A DNA stretch of 64,000 nucleotides from Methylopila henanensis. Lineage in GTDB: Bacteria; Pseudomonadota; Alphaproteobacteria; Rhizobiales; Methylopilaceae. Positions within the stretch are counted from its first letter, which is position 1. Every line of letters starts with the position of its first letter. Of the stretch, positions 36,904 to 44,365 are shown piece after piece. The translations under genes were made by a program, and so were the position numbers. A model generated the notes under the pieces. It ran no database searches, was not told the DNA's origin, and saw only the letters and a list, made by a program, of their open reading frames with translations. The stretch spans positions 62,001 to 126,000 of the forward strand of contig NZ_JBHUER010000013.1 of NCBI RefSeq assembly GCF_042681025.1. Direction: 5' to 3'.

Positions 36904-37571
36904 TGGCCATCGACATCGAACGCCGCCCGCTGATCGTCGAACGGACGGAAGTGCGCCGCTACGACGCGGCGGCGCGCGTCAACCATTGGATCACGGCGCT
37001 GTGCTTCGTGCTCCTGACGCTGAGCGGGCTGGCGCTGTTCCACCCCAGCCTGTTCTTCCTGACCGACCTGTTCGGCGGCGGCGCCAACACGCGCGCCTTC
37101 CATCCCTGGATCGGCGTCGTGCTGCTCGCGAGCTTCACCGTGCTGTTCGTGCGGTTCTGGAAGTACAACCTCTGGAACCGCGACGACACCCAGTGGACGA
37201 AGCAGATCGGCGACGTGATCAAGGGCGACGAGGAGCATCTGCCGGAGCTCGGAAAGTATAACGCCGGGCAGAAGTTCGTGTTTTGGGGAACGTCGCTGCT
37301 GATCGTGGCCCTGTTCGTGTCGGGGCTGGTGATCTGGGACCAGTACTTCCACGGCCTGGTGACGATCGAGGTCAACCGGCTCGCCGCTCTGGTTCACTCG
37401 CTCGCCGCGATCGGCGCGATCCTGATCATCATCGTGCACATCTACGCCGGCATCTGGGTCAAGGGCACCGTGCGCGCCATGACCCAGGGCAAGGTCACCG
37501 GCGGCTGGGCCTGGCGCCACCATCGCAAGTGGCTGCGGTCCGAGGTGAAGGGCGACGGCGACGGGCGCTGA
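36903..37571 (+). CDS. fdhC: Formate dehydrogenase gamma subunit, cytochrome b556
   Basis: A 222-residue membrane protein of the FdnI/FdoI type with four hydrophobic segments (about 28-50, 71-90, 118-138, 154-178). Candidate heme b ligands are His28 (RVNHWI), the His in FHPWIG and the two His of LVHSLAAIG and IIVHIYAG. It would reduce quinone with electrons from formate. The first base of the ATG is the last base of the fdhB stop codon, so the two genes are tightly coupled. Confidence 0.94.
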   Translation: MAIDIERRPLIVERTEVRRYDAAARVNHWITALCFVLLTLSGLALFHPSLFFLTDLFGGGANTRAFHPWIGVVLLASFTVLFVRFWKYNLWNRDDTQWTKQIGDVIKGDEEHLPELGKYNAGQKFVFWGTSLLIVALFVSGLVIWDQYFHGLVTIEVNRLAALVHSLAAIGAILIIIVHIYAGIWVKGTVRAMTQGKVTGGWAWRHHRKWLRSEVKGDGDGR

Positions 37572-37598
37572 GCGCGCCGCTGTCGGCCGGACATGGAA

Positions 37599-37632
37599 GC
37601 GCCCGCGTCCGGTTTCATCCGGGCGCGGGCGC
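37599..37632. terminator. GC-rich hairpin between convergent genes
   Basis: GCGCCCGCG (37599-37607) pairs with CGCGGGCGC (37624-37632), and CCGG/CCGG inside can extend the stem. It follows fdhC by 27 bases and precedes the end of the small minus-strand gene. The T tracts are weak on both strands, so termination is only likely, not certain. Confidence 0.4.
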
Positions 37633-37692
37633 CGACGTCAGTCAGGTCGGAAAACCGCGGCGCGTTGCCCGCCGCGGCTCCGAACGTCCGGA

Positions 37693-37833
37693 TCAGAGAC
37701 CGAACGGATAGTTCCGATGCGCGTTGTAGAGCGCGCGGCCCTGCTCCTCGAAGAACGCCTCGAACTCCTTGGCGAAGCGGGCGAAGACGTCGGAGAGGCT
37801 GAAGCCGGAGACGGCGTGGGCGAGAGCGGCCAT
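37693..37833 (-). CDS. 46-residue mini-protein next to the formate dehydrogenase genes
   Basis: No family recognised. The peptide begins MAALAHAVSGFSLSDVF, continues as an amphipathic helix rich in Phe and Glu (ARFAKEFEAFFEEQGRA) and ends LYNAHRNYPFGL. AAAGG lies about nine bases before the ATG at 37833. Frame, length and ribosome-binding site suggest a real small gene. It faces fdhC and is divergent from fdhE, with a palindrome 54 bases upstream. Confidence 0.5.
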   Translation of the reverse strand: MAALAHAVSGFSLSDVFARFAKEFEAFFEEQGRALYNAHRNYPFGL

Positions 37834-37886
37834 GATGTGCACCTTTCGTCGTAATCTGCGGCTCGAGAGCCGCGTCGTTCGGTGAA

Positions 37887-37903
37887 TGGTATTTGGCATA
37901 CCA
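37887..37903. promoter_or_regulatory. Palindrome in the 313-base region between the mini-gene and fdhE
   Basis: TGGTAT (37887-37892), five bases, ATACCA (37898-37903), a 6+6 perfect palindrome 54 bases before the mini-gene start and 244 bases before fdhE. It could be an operator controlling the mini-gene. The rest of 37834-38146 holds no convincing gene; the reading frames there lack family matches and have poor start sites. Confidence 0.35.
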
Positions 37904-38146
37904 GAAGGCCTTATTGAACCTTCGTCTAGGCATGGCTGGCCTGTCTCCGCCGCAACGCAGCATGAAAGAGTTCTTAATCGCGCCGACCGAGGCGACGGCC
38001 GCGGACGGAAGCGCTACTCATGGGCGGGGAGGCGCGGCGTCCCGAGGCGGGCTGACCGGACCGGGACGCCACGGTCGGCGTAAGCCTTAAGCCCGGAAGA
38101 ACCACAAAGGCCGGCGCCCGGACGCGCGGCGGAATGGAGCATACGC

Positions 38147-39109
38147 ATGGCGGGCCCCGCCTCGATCGAGCCGACGCCCATCGACATCGGCGCCGTCGCC
38201 AAGCCGGACTTCGCCGCGCTTCCCGACGCCGGCCGGATGTTCGCGGCCCGGGCGGCGCGCTTCGCCGAACTCGCTCCGGGCCATCCGCTCGAAGCCTATC
38301 TGCGCTTTCTCGCGGAGCTGTCGGAGGCCCAGCACGCGGTGCAGGACGACCTCCCGGCGCCGGAGGGTCCGAGCGCGGACGCCCTGGAGCGCGCCTTCGA
38401 GTTCGGCATGCCGCCGCTCGACCGTTCGCGCTTCGACATCGGGGATGTGGCCCATCTCACCTTTGAGCGGCTGCTGGAGCGCGCGCGGGCCATCGCCATG
38501 CCGGAACCGGCCGCCGCCGCCCGCGATCGCCTGATCGCCGCCGGGCGGGAAGGGCGTGAGGCGCTGATGACCGACGCGCTCGAGACCTCGGCCGGGTTCG
38601 AGACGCTCGCCGAGCATGTCTTCGCCTCGGCCGCGCTTCAGGTGCATTTCGCGCGCCTCGCAGGCTCGCTCGACGCGGCGCGGCTCGCGAGCGTCGGCGT
38701 GGGCGCCTGCCCGTGCTGCGGCGGTCCCCCGGTGTCGAGCCTGGTGGTGAGCTGGTCCAAGGCCCACGGCTCGCGCTACGTCGCCTGCGGACTGTGCGGG
38801 ACGCTGTGGAACCACGTGCGCATCAAATGCGTCGCCTGCGATTCGACCGAGAAGATCGCCTATCAGGCGCTCTCCGCCGACGGCGAGACGCTGACCGGGG
38901 AGACGGCGCTGGAGGCGCGGCGCGACGAGGCTCCCATCAAGGCCGAAACCTGCGACACGTGCGGGCTTTATGTGAAGATCCTGCATCAGCACCTTCAGCC
39001 TTCGCTCGATCCGGTGGCCGACGACGTCGCCTCGCTCGGGCTCGACCTCAAGGTGCGGGAGGCCGGCTGGGCGCGCGCGGCTTTCAATCCCTATCTTCTG
39101 GGCTATTGA
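38147..39109 (+). CDS. fdhE: Formate dehydrogenase accessory protein FdhE
   Basis: A 320-residue rubredoxin-like chaperone needed for activity of Tat-exported formate dehydrogenases. The C-terminal half carries four CxxC pairs: CPCC (about 185), CGLC (about 209), CVAC (about 225) and CDTC (about 263), the iron-binding pattern of FdhE. The N-terminal half is helical, with FAELAPGHPLEAYLRFLAELSEAQHAV typical of the family. Its position straight after fdhABC and before selA fits a dedicated maturation role. Confidence 0.94.
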   Translation: MAGPASIEPTPIDIGAVAKPDFAALPDAGRMFAARAARFAELAPGHPLEAYLRFLAELSEAQHAVQDDLPAPEGPSADALERAFEFGMPPLDRSRFDIGDVAHLTFERLLERARAIAMPEPAAAARDRLIAAGREGREALMTDALETSAGFETLAEHVFASAALQVHFARLAGSLDAARLASVGVGACPCCGGPPVSSLVVSWSKAHGSRYVACGLCGTLWNHVRIKCVACDSTEKIAYQALSADGETLTGETALEARRDEAPIKAETCDTCGLYVKILHQHLQPSLDPVADDVASLGLDLKVREAGWARAAFNPYLLGY

Positions 39110-39166
39110 TCCCGGCGACGGGCTTTGCTCCGCTCGGAGCGAGCCCGCGCAGGAGCCCGGCCGCAA

Positions 39167-40591
39167 ATGACCGACGACCAGCCCGCCCTTCCGCCGCTTC
39201 CCTCCGTCGACCGTGTGCTCGCCGCCGACGCCGCGCGGCTGGCCGCCGAGCGCTTCGGGCGGCGGGCCGCGACGCTCAGCGTCCGCGCGCGGCTCGACGA
39301 GTTGCGCGGGCCCTGGCGCGCCGGCGCGCCGGTCGACGTATCGACGGACCGGATCGCGGCCGCGGCGCTCGCCGCCCTCGAGGCGGCCGACATGCCGAGC
39401 CAGCGGCGCGTCATCAACCTCACCGGCACGGTGCTGCACACCAATCTCGGCCGCGCGCTGCTTGCGGAGGAGGCGGTCGCCGCCGTCGTCGCGGCCATGC
39501 GCAGCCCGACCGCGCTGGAGTTCAACGTCGGCGACGGCCGGCGCGGCGAGCGCGACGACCACGTCCGCGGCCTGCTGCGCGAGCTCACCGGCGCGGAGGA
39601 CGCCGTCGCGGTCAACAACAACGCGGCCGCGGTGCTGTTGACGCTGAACTCGCTCGCCGAAGGCCGCGAAGCGGTCGTCTCGCGCGGCGAGCTGATCGAG
39701 ATCGGCGGCGCGTTCCGCATGCCCGCCATCATGGCCCGCGCCGGCTGCCGGCTGGTCGAGGTCGGGACCACCAACCGCACCCATCTCGCGGACTACGCCG
39801 AGGCGATCAGCCCCGACGCGGCGCTGCTGATGAAGGTGCATCCCTCGAACTACCGCATCGAGGGCTTCGTGAAGGAGGTTCCGGCGAAGGCGCTCGCGCC
39901 GCTCGCGCGAGAGCGCGGCGTGGCGCTGGTCGACGATCTCGGCTCCGGCGTGCTGGTCGATCTCTCGGCCTACGGGCTTCAGCGTGAGCGCACGGTGCAG
40001 GAGGCGGTCTCCGACGGCGCCGACCTCGTCACCTTCTCCGGCGACAAGCTGCTCGGCGGCCCCCAGGCGGGGCTTGTGGTCGGCCGCGCGGATCTCGTGA
40101 AGCGGCTCGCGAAGAACCATCTCAAGCGCGCGCTGCGGCTCGACAAGCTGCGGCTCGCGGCGCTCGAGGCCACGCTGAAGCTCTACCGCGATCCCGACCG
40201 GCTCGCGGCGCGCCTGCCGACGCTGATGCTGCTGACGCGCCCGGCGCAAGCGCTGAAGGCGCAGGCCGCGCGGCTCCGGGACGCCGTCGCGCGCGCCGCC
40301 GGACCGGACTTCGTGGTCGAGGTGGTCGACGCGGCGAGCCAGATCGGCTCCGGCGCGCTGCCGCTCGCCACCATCCCGAGCGGCGGCCTCGGCGTCGCGG
40401 CCGTCGACCCGAAGCGTTCCGGCGCCGCGCTGACCGCGCTCGCCGCGGCGTTGCGCCAGGCGCCGACGCCGATCATCGGGCGCATCGCCGACGACCGGCT
40501 CGTGCTCGACCTGCGGGGCCTCGACGACGAGGCCGAACTCGCCGCGAGCCTCGCCGCGCTCGCCGGCGCCCAAGCGGAGGCCGCGGAATGA
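39167..40591 (+). CDS. selA: L-seryl-tRNA(Sec) selenium transferase
   Basis: A 474-residue PLP enzyme that converts Ser-tRNA(Sec) to Sec-tRNA(Sec) with selenophosphate. The PLP lysine is Lys294 in TFSGDKLLGGPQAG (Lys295 in E. coli), with VDDLGSGVL before it and the N-terminal RRVINLTGTVLHTNLGRALL signature. ATG at 39167 follows AGGAG (spacing 11). It overlaps the next gene by four bases (ATGA). The selenophosphate synthetase gene selD is not in the window. Confidence 0.96.
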   Translation: MTDDQPALPPLPSVDRVLAADAARLAAERFGRRAATLSVRARLDELRGPWRAGAPVDVSTDRIAAAALAALEAADMPSQRRVINLTGTVLHTNLGRALLAEEAVAAVVAAMRSPTALEFNVGDGRRGERDDHVRGLLRELTGAEDAVAVNNNAAAVLLTLNSLAEGREAVVSRGELIEIGGAFRMPAIMARAGCRLVEVGTTNRTHLADYAEAISPDAALLMKVHPSNYRIEGFVKEVPAKALAPLARERGVALVDDLGSGVLVDLSAYGLQRERTVQEAVSDGADLVTFSGDKLLGGPQAGLVVGRADLVKRLAKNHLKRALRLDKLRLAALEATLKLYRDPDRLAARLPTLMLLTRPAQALKAQAARLRDAVARAAGPDFVVEVVDAASQIGSGALPLATIPSGGLGVAAVDPKRSGAALTALAAALRQAPTPIIGRIADDRLVLDLRGLDDEAELAASLAALAGAQAEAAE

Positions 40592-41409
40592 CGAGCTGGT
40601 TCGAACGGCTGCTGTCGCGCTTCAGTCCTCCTGGCGGCCGGGAGCGGTCGGAGGACGACGACGTGGCCACGCAGATGGAGGACGCCTACGACGCTGCAGA
40701 GCTTGGCGACCACGCCACCGCGGTCGCGTTGTGGCGTCCGCTGGCGGAGGCCGGCGTCGCGCGCGCGCAGAGCAATCTCGGCGCCTGCTACGCCGAAGGG
40801 CTAGGCCTCGAGCGCGACCCCGAACTCGCGGCCGAATGGCTGATCCGGGCCGCCGAGGCCGGCGACGCCGTCGGCCAGCGCAACCTCGCGGCGCTGCATT
40901 TCAAGGGCGAGGGCGTGCCGCAGGACGACGTGGCCGCGCTCGAGCTCTATTCCGCCGCCGCCGAACAGGGCGACGCCGCGGCGCAGGACATGCTGAGCTG
41001 GATGCTGCTGGAGGGCCAGGGCGCGCCCGCCGATCCCGTCGCCGCGCGGCGCTGGGCGCTCGCCGCCGCCGAGGCCGACGTCGCGACCAGCATGACCCGG
41101 CTCGGACTGATCGCGCACAACGCGCTCGGCATGGAGCGCGACCCGATCGAGGCCGCGCGCTGGTGGTTCGAGGCCGCCCGTCGGGGCGACGCCGACGGCC
41201 AGGCCATGCTGGGCGCCGCCCTCCATCTCGGCCAGGGCGTCGAGCATGACGACCGCGCGGCGCTGGTCTGGCTGCTGCGCGCCGACGCCGGCGGCAGCGC
41301 GCTGGCGGCGCCTTTCCTCGGCCCCGTGCGCGCCGAGCTCTCCGCCGAAGACGCGGCCCGCGCGGAGGAGGCGGCGGCGCGGCCGATCGCGCCCGAGCCC
41401 GCGGCGTGA
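40588..41409 (+). CDS. Sel1-repeat protein embedded between selA and selB
   Basis: A 273-residue protein. After a short basic start (MTSWFERLLSRF) and an acidic patch, about six Sel1-like helical repeats run from about residue 35 to 240 (for example AEAGVARAQSNLGACYAEGLGLERD, then AEAGDAVGQRNLAALHFKGEGVPQD). Sel1 repeats are 36-residue solenoid units that bind proteins. The gene overlaps selA (ATGA) upstream and selB (GTGA) downstream by four bases each, so all three are made together. No signal peptide is seen, so it is cytoplasmic. No known role in selenocysteine synthesis is assigned to such a protein. Domain call firm, function unknown. Confidence 0.85.
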   Translation: MTSWFERLLSRFSPPGGRERSEDDDVATQMEDAYDAAELGDHATAVALWRPLAEAGVARAQSNLGACYAEGLGLERDPELAAEWLIRAAEAGDAVGQRNLAALHFKGEGVPQDDVAALELYSAAAEQGDAAAQDMLSWMLLEGQGAPADPVAARRWALAAAEADVATSMTRLGLIAHNALGMERDPIEAARWWFEAARRGDADGQAMLGAALHLGQGVEHDDRAALVWLLRADAGGSALAAPFLGPVRAELSAEDAARAEEAAARPIAPEPAA

Positions 41410-43361
41410 TCGTCGGAACCGCCGGCCACATCGACCACGGCAAGACCGCGCTCGTGCGCGCGCTCACCGGCGTCGAGACCGACCGGCTGAAGGAGGAGAA
41501 GGCGCGCGGGATCTCGATCGATCTCGGCTTCGCCTATTCGCCGCGCGCCGACGGCGCGGTGCTTGGCTTCGTCGACGTGCCCGGCCACGAGCGCTTCGTA
41601 CGCCACATGCTGGCCGGCGCAAGCGGGATCGACCTCGTCCTGCTGGTGATCGCGGCCGACGACGGCCCCATGCCCCAGACCCGCGAGCATCTGGCGATCG
41701 TCGATCTGCTGGGGGTCGGCCGCGGGATCGTGGCGCTGACTAAATGCGATCTCGTCGACGACGAGCGCCGCATGGCCGCGGAGATCGAGGCGGCGGCGCT
41801 TCTGTCCGGGACGGGGCTCGAGGGCGCGGAGATCGTCCCGGTGTCCGCGGTCACGGGCGAGGGCGTCGCCGACCTGTCGGCGAAGCTCGACGCGCTGCGC
41901 GCCGAAACGCCGGAACGCAAGGCCGAGGGGCGGTTCCGGCTTGCGGTCGACCGCTGCTTCACGCTCGCGGGCGCCGGCGTCGTGGTCACTGGCGCGGTGC
42001 GCGACGGGGTTGTGCGCGTGGGCGACGCCGTCGTGGTCTCGCCGTCGGGGCTCGAAGCGCGGGTGCGCGCGATCCACGCCCAGAACCGTCCGGCGGAGGA
42101 GGGCCGCCCCGGCGAACGCTGCGCGCTGAACCTGTCGGGCCCCGGCGTCAGCAAGGACGCCATCGTCCGGGGCGACGTCGTCGCGGCCGCCGAGCTGCAC
42201 GCGCCGACCGACCGAATCGACGTCGAGCTCCGCCTGCTGCGCGACGAGCCGCGCCCGCTCGCCATGTGGACGCCGGTGAAGCTGCATCACGGCGCGGCCG
42301 AAGTCCCGGCGCGGGTGGTTCCGCTCGAAGGCGACGCGCTGGCGCCCGGCGCGACCGGCCTCGTCCAGCTCGTGCTGGAGCGCCCGATCGCGGCGGCCGC
42401 GCTCGACCGTTTCGTGCTGCGCGACACCAGCGGCGCCCGCACCATGGCGGGCGGCCGCATGCTCGACCTGCGCGCGCCCGCGCGCCGCCGCCGTTCGCCG
42501 GAACGGCTCGCGCAGCTTCGCGAACTCGGCCGGGAGGACCATGCGGAAGCGCTGCGCCGCCTGCTCGCCGCGCCGCCGCACGCGATCGACGCCGAGGCCG
42601 TGCTGCGCGACCGCAACGTCGCGCCCGACGAGGCGAAGCGCATCCTAGACGCGCTCGGCGTGACGCTGCTGCCCGCCGGCCGTTCCGGGACGATCGCCGT
42701 CGCGCCCGCCATCTGGTCGGCCTTCGTCGCGGACATCGAGGCGAAGCTCGGCGCCCACCACGCCGAGAATCCCGATCTGCAGGGCATGGGCGCCGAACGG
42801 CTGCGGCTGTCGGTCGAGCCGCGGCTGCCGGGGCCGGCCTTCCTCGCGGCGCTCCGCAACCTCCAGCGCGCCGGCGCGATCGTGGTCGAGGGCGCCTGGG
42901 CGCGGCTGCCGGGGCACGAGGCGCGGCTCGCGCCGGTCGACGAGGAGCTGTGGGAGGCGATCGCGCCGAAGCTCGGCGGGGAGGAGCGCTTCCGCCCGCC
43001 GCGCGTGCGCGATCTCGCGACCGAACTCGGCGAGGACGAAGCCGACGTGCGCCGGGTGCTGAAGCTGCTCGGGCGCTCAGGCCAGGTCGACGAGGTGGCC
43101 CACGATCACTTCTTCCTGCGCGAGACCGTGGCCGAGATCGTCGACGTCGCGGAATCCGTGGCGGTCGCGGAGCCGGCCGGCGTCGTCACCGCCGCGCGGC
43201 TGCGCGACAGGCTCGACAACGGCCGCAAGGTCGCCATACAGATCCTCGAGTTCCTCGACCGTCACGGCGTCACCATCCGCCGCGGCGACGAGCGGCGGAT
43301 CAACAGTCGCCGCCGCGACCTTTTCCGCCGCACGGCGCTGACGGAGCGGGTCGAGGCATGA
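41406..43361 (+). CDS. selB: Selenocysteine-specific elongation factor
   Basis: A 651-residue EF-Tu-like GTPase that brings Sec-tRNA to UGA codons. G motifs are GHIDHGKT (7-14), DVPGHE and TKCD. Domains 2 and 3 follow to about 370, then four winged-helix modules at the C-terminus bind SECIS RNA. The last contains RDRLDNGRKVAIQILEFLDRHGVTIRRGDERRI and SRRRDLFRR. GTG start overlaps the Sel1-repeat gene stop (GTGA). The downstream tRNA-Sec begins 25 bases after the stop. Confidence 0.96.
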   Translation: MIVGTAGHIDHGKTALVRALTGVETDRLKEEKARGISIDLGFAYSPRADGAVLGFVDVPGHERFVRHMLAGASGIDLVLLVIAADDGPMPQTREHLAIVDLLGVGRGIVALTKCDLVDDERRMAAEIEAAALLSGTGLEGAEIVPVSAVTGEGVADLSAKLDALRAETPERKAEGRFRLAVDRCFTLAGAGVVVTGAVRDGVVRVGDAVVVSPSGLEARVRAIHAQNRPAEEGRPGERCALNLSGPGVSKDAIVRGDVVAAAELHAPTDRIDVELRLLRDEPRPLAMWTPVKLHHGAAEVPARVVPLEGDALAPGATGLVQLVLERPIAAAALDRFVLRDTSGARTMAGGRMLDLRAPARRRRSPERLAQLRELGREDHAEALRRLLAAPPHAIDAEAVLRDRNVAPDEAKRILDALGVTLLPAGRSGTIAVAPAIWSAFVADIEAKLGAHHAENPDLQGMGAERLRLSVEPRLPGPAFLAALRNLQRAGAIVVEGAWARLPGHEARLAPVDEELWEAIAPKLGGEERFRPPRVRDLATELGEDEADVRRVLKLLGRSGQVDEVAHDHFFLRETVAEIVDVAESVAVAEPAGVVTAARLRDRLDNGRKVAIQILEFLDRHGVTIRRGDERRINSRRRDLFRRTALTERVEA

Positions 43362-43386
43362 ACGGTCCAATCGCAGGACCGCGCAC

Positions 43387-43482
43387 GGAGGAGAAGCGTC
43401 CCCGGTGGGGCGGCCGGCCTTCAAAGCCGGAGGGGGCCGTTCGCCGGCCTTCGGTGGGTTCGACTCCCACTCTCTTCCACCA
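43387..43482 (+). tRNA. selC: tRNA-Sec (anticodon TCA)
   Basis: A 96-base tRNA with an 8-base acceptor stem (GGAGGAGA with TCTCTTCC, one G-T pair), an unusual 6-base D stem (CGTCCC-CGGT-GGGGCG), anticodon loop CTTCAAA (TCA reads UGA), a long variable arm and T arm GTGGGTTCGACTCCCAC, followed by ACCA. These are the hallmarks of bacterial selenocysteine tRNA. The gene sits inside the sel transcript, between selB and an unknown gene. Confidence 0.96.
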
Positions 43483-43524
43483 GCTTCTCCCCCTCGCCGT
43501 CGCGCATTCAAAGGACATGATCCG

Positions 43525-43989
43525 ATGACCGGCCTCGCACGCCCCGCCGTCCTCGACACGCTGCAGAACGCGGCGCTTGCGGCCGACGCCGAGGAGAAGC
43601 GGTTTCGCGCCGAGGTCGCGGCCGGGATCGAGACGCGCGAGGCCGCGCGGCGACACGCCTTCCGCCGCTACGCCTTCCTGAAGGCGCTGGTCGCGGCCGA
43701 CGCCGCGGCGCCGGACCGCGAGGCGTCGCGCGCGGCCCAAGCGTCCGCGGCGGCCGGCGAGTTCGAATGGGAGGAAATCGACGGCGCGCGCCGCACGGTG
43801 ATCGACGCGCTCCGGCCTCTCGCCGACGCGGTGCACGACGCCCGGCTCGAGGGCCAGGGCGCCGAGGCCGGCGAGCGCGTGCTCGCGGCCTTCGCGGCTT
43901 TCGAGGCTTGGCACGAGGCCGAGCGCGGCCGGCCCTTCGCCGAGGTCTTCGACCGCTACGTCCAGGAGACCCCGCTTGTCGACTTTTGA
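43525..43989 (+). CDS. Unknown 154-residue helical protein in the selenocysteine block
   Basis: No family recognised. The sequence is rich in Ala, Glu and Arg and looks all-helical, with a conserved-looking end FEAWHEAERGRPFAEVFDRYVQETPLVDF. No signal peptide or membrane segment. The ATG at 43525 has AAAGG eleven bases upstream. An earlier ATG at 43517 in another frame meets a stop after three codons. The end overlaps the next gene by 14 bases. Placement between tRNA-Sec and moeA suggests a role in selenium or molybdenum cofactor handling, but this is inference. Confidence 0.7.
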   Translation: MTGLARPAVLDTLQNAALAADAEEKRFRAEVAAGIETREAARRHAFRRYAFLKALVAADAAAPDREASRAAQASAAAGEFEWEEIDGARRTVIDALRPLADAVHDARLEGQGAEAGERVLAAFAAFEAWHEAERGRPFAEVFDRYVQETPLVDF

Positions 43990-44365
43990 CGGCCTCGATT
44001 TCGACGACTGGGTGAAGGCCGCCTTCGCCGACACCGGCGGCTTCACCGCGCTGGTGGTGCTGGTGGAGATCACCGAACGCGACGCCTCGCCGGCCGCCTC
44101 GACCTTTTTCCACGTCATCGGCGACGAGGTCGAATGGAAGGCGGTGCGCCGCCTGTTCGCCTCGGCGCCGGGTTCCTGGGACGGCGCGGCCTTCTTCATC
44201 GCCACCTCCTCCGAAGGCGGGCCGATGGAGGAGCCGCTGGCGCGGATCGAGCTCCGGCGCGTCGAGCAGATGATCGACGACGACCGCCTGGCGCTGAACG
44301 AGGGCGCGTTCTTCGACCGGCGCGGGCGGCGCCTGCGGATCGACGAGGACGAGGGCGCGGCATGA
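43976..44365 (+). CDS. Unknown 129-residue acidic protein in the selenocysteine block
   Basis: No family recognised. The start is TTG at 43976 with AGGAG eight bases upstream. The protein appears alpha/beta: FTALVVLVEITE and AAFFIATSS look like strands and the acidic ends look flexible. It overlaps the previous gene by 14 bases and moeA by four (ATGA), so it is translated in step with both. No cysteine or metal-binding motif is seen. A partner of the 154-residue protein is likely from the coupling. Confidence 0.7.
   Translation: MSTFDGLDFDDWVKAAFADTGGFTALVVLVEITERDASPAASTFFHVIGDEVEWKAVRRLFASAPGSWDGAAFFIATSSEGGPMEEPLARIELRRVEQMIDDDRLALNEGAFFDRRGRRLRIDEDEGAA

Noticed and set aside
37888..37910. 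Sigma-54 promoter before fdhE (TGGCAT segment)
   Set aside because: The distance between the GG and GC elements is 11 bases rather than 10 and the -12 element is poor.
37893..38090. Plus-strand frame of 65 codons upstream of fdhE
   Set aside because: Starts at a TTG inside a palindrome, has Gly/Arg-rich low-complexity sequence and no ribosome-binding site.
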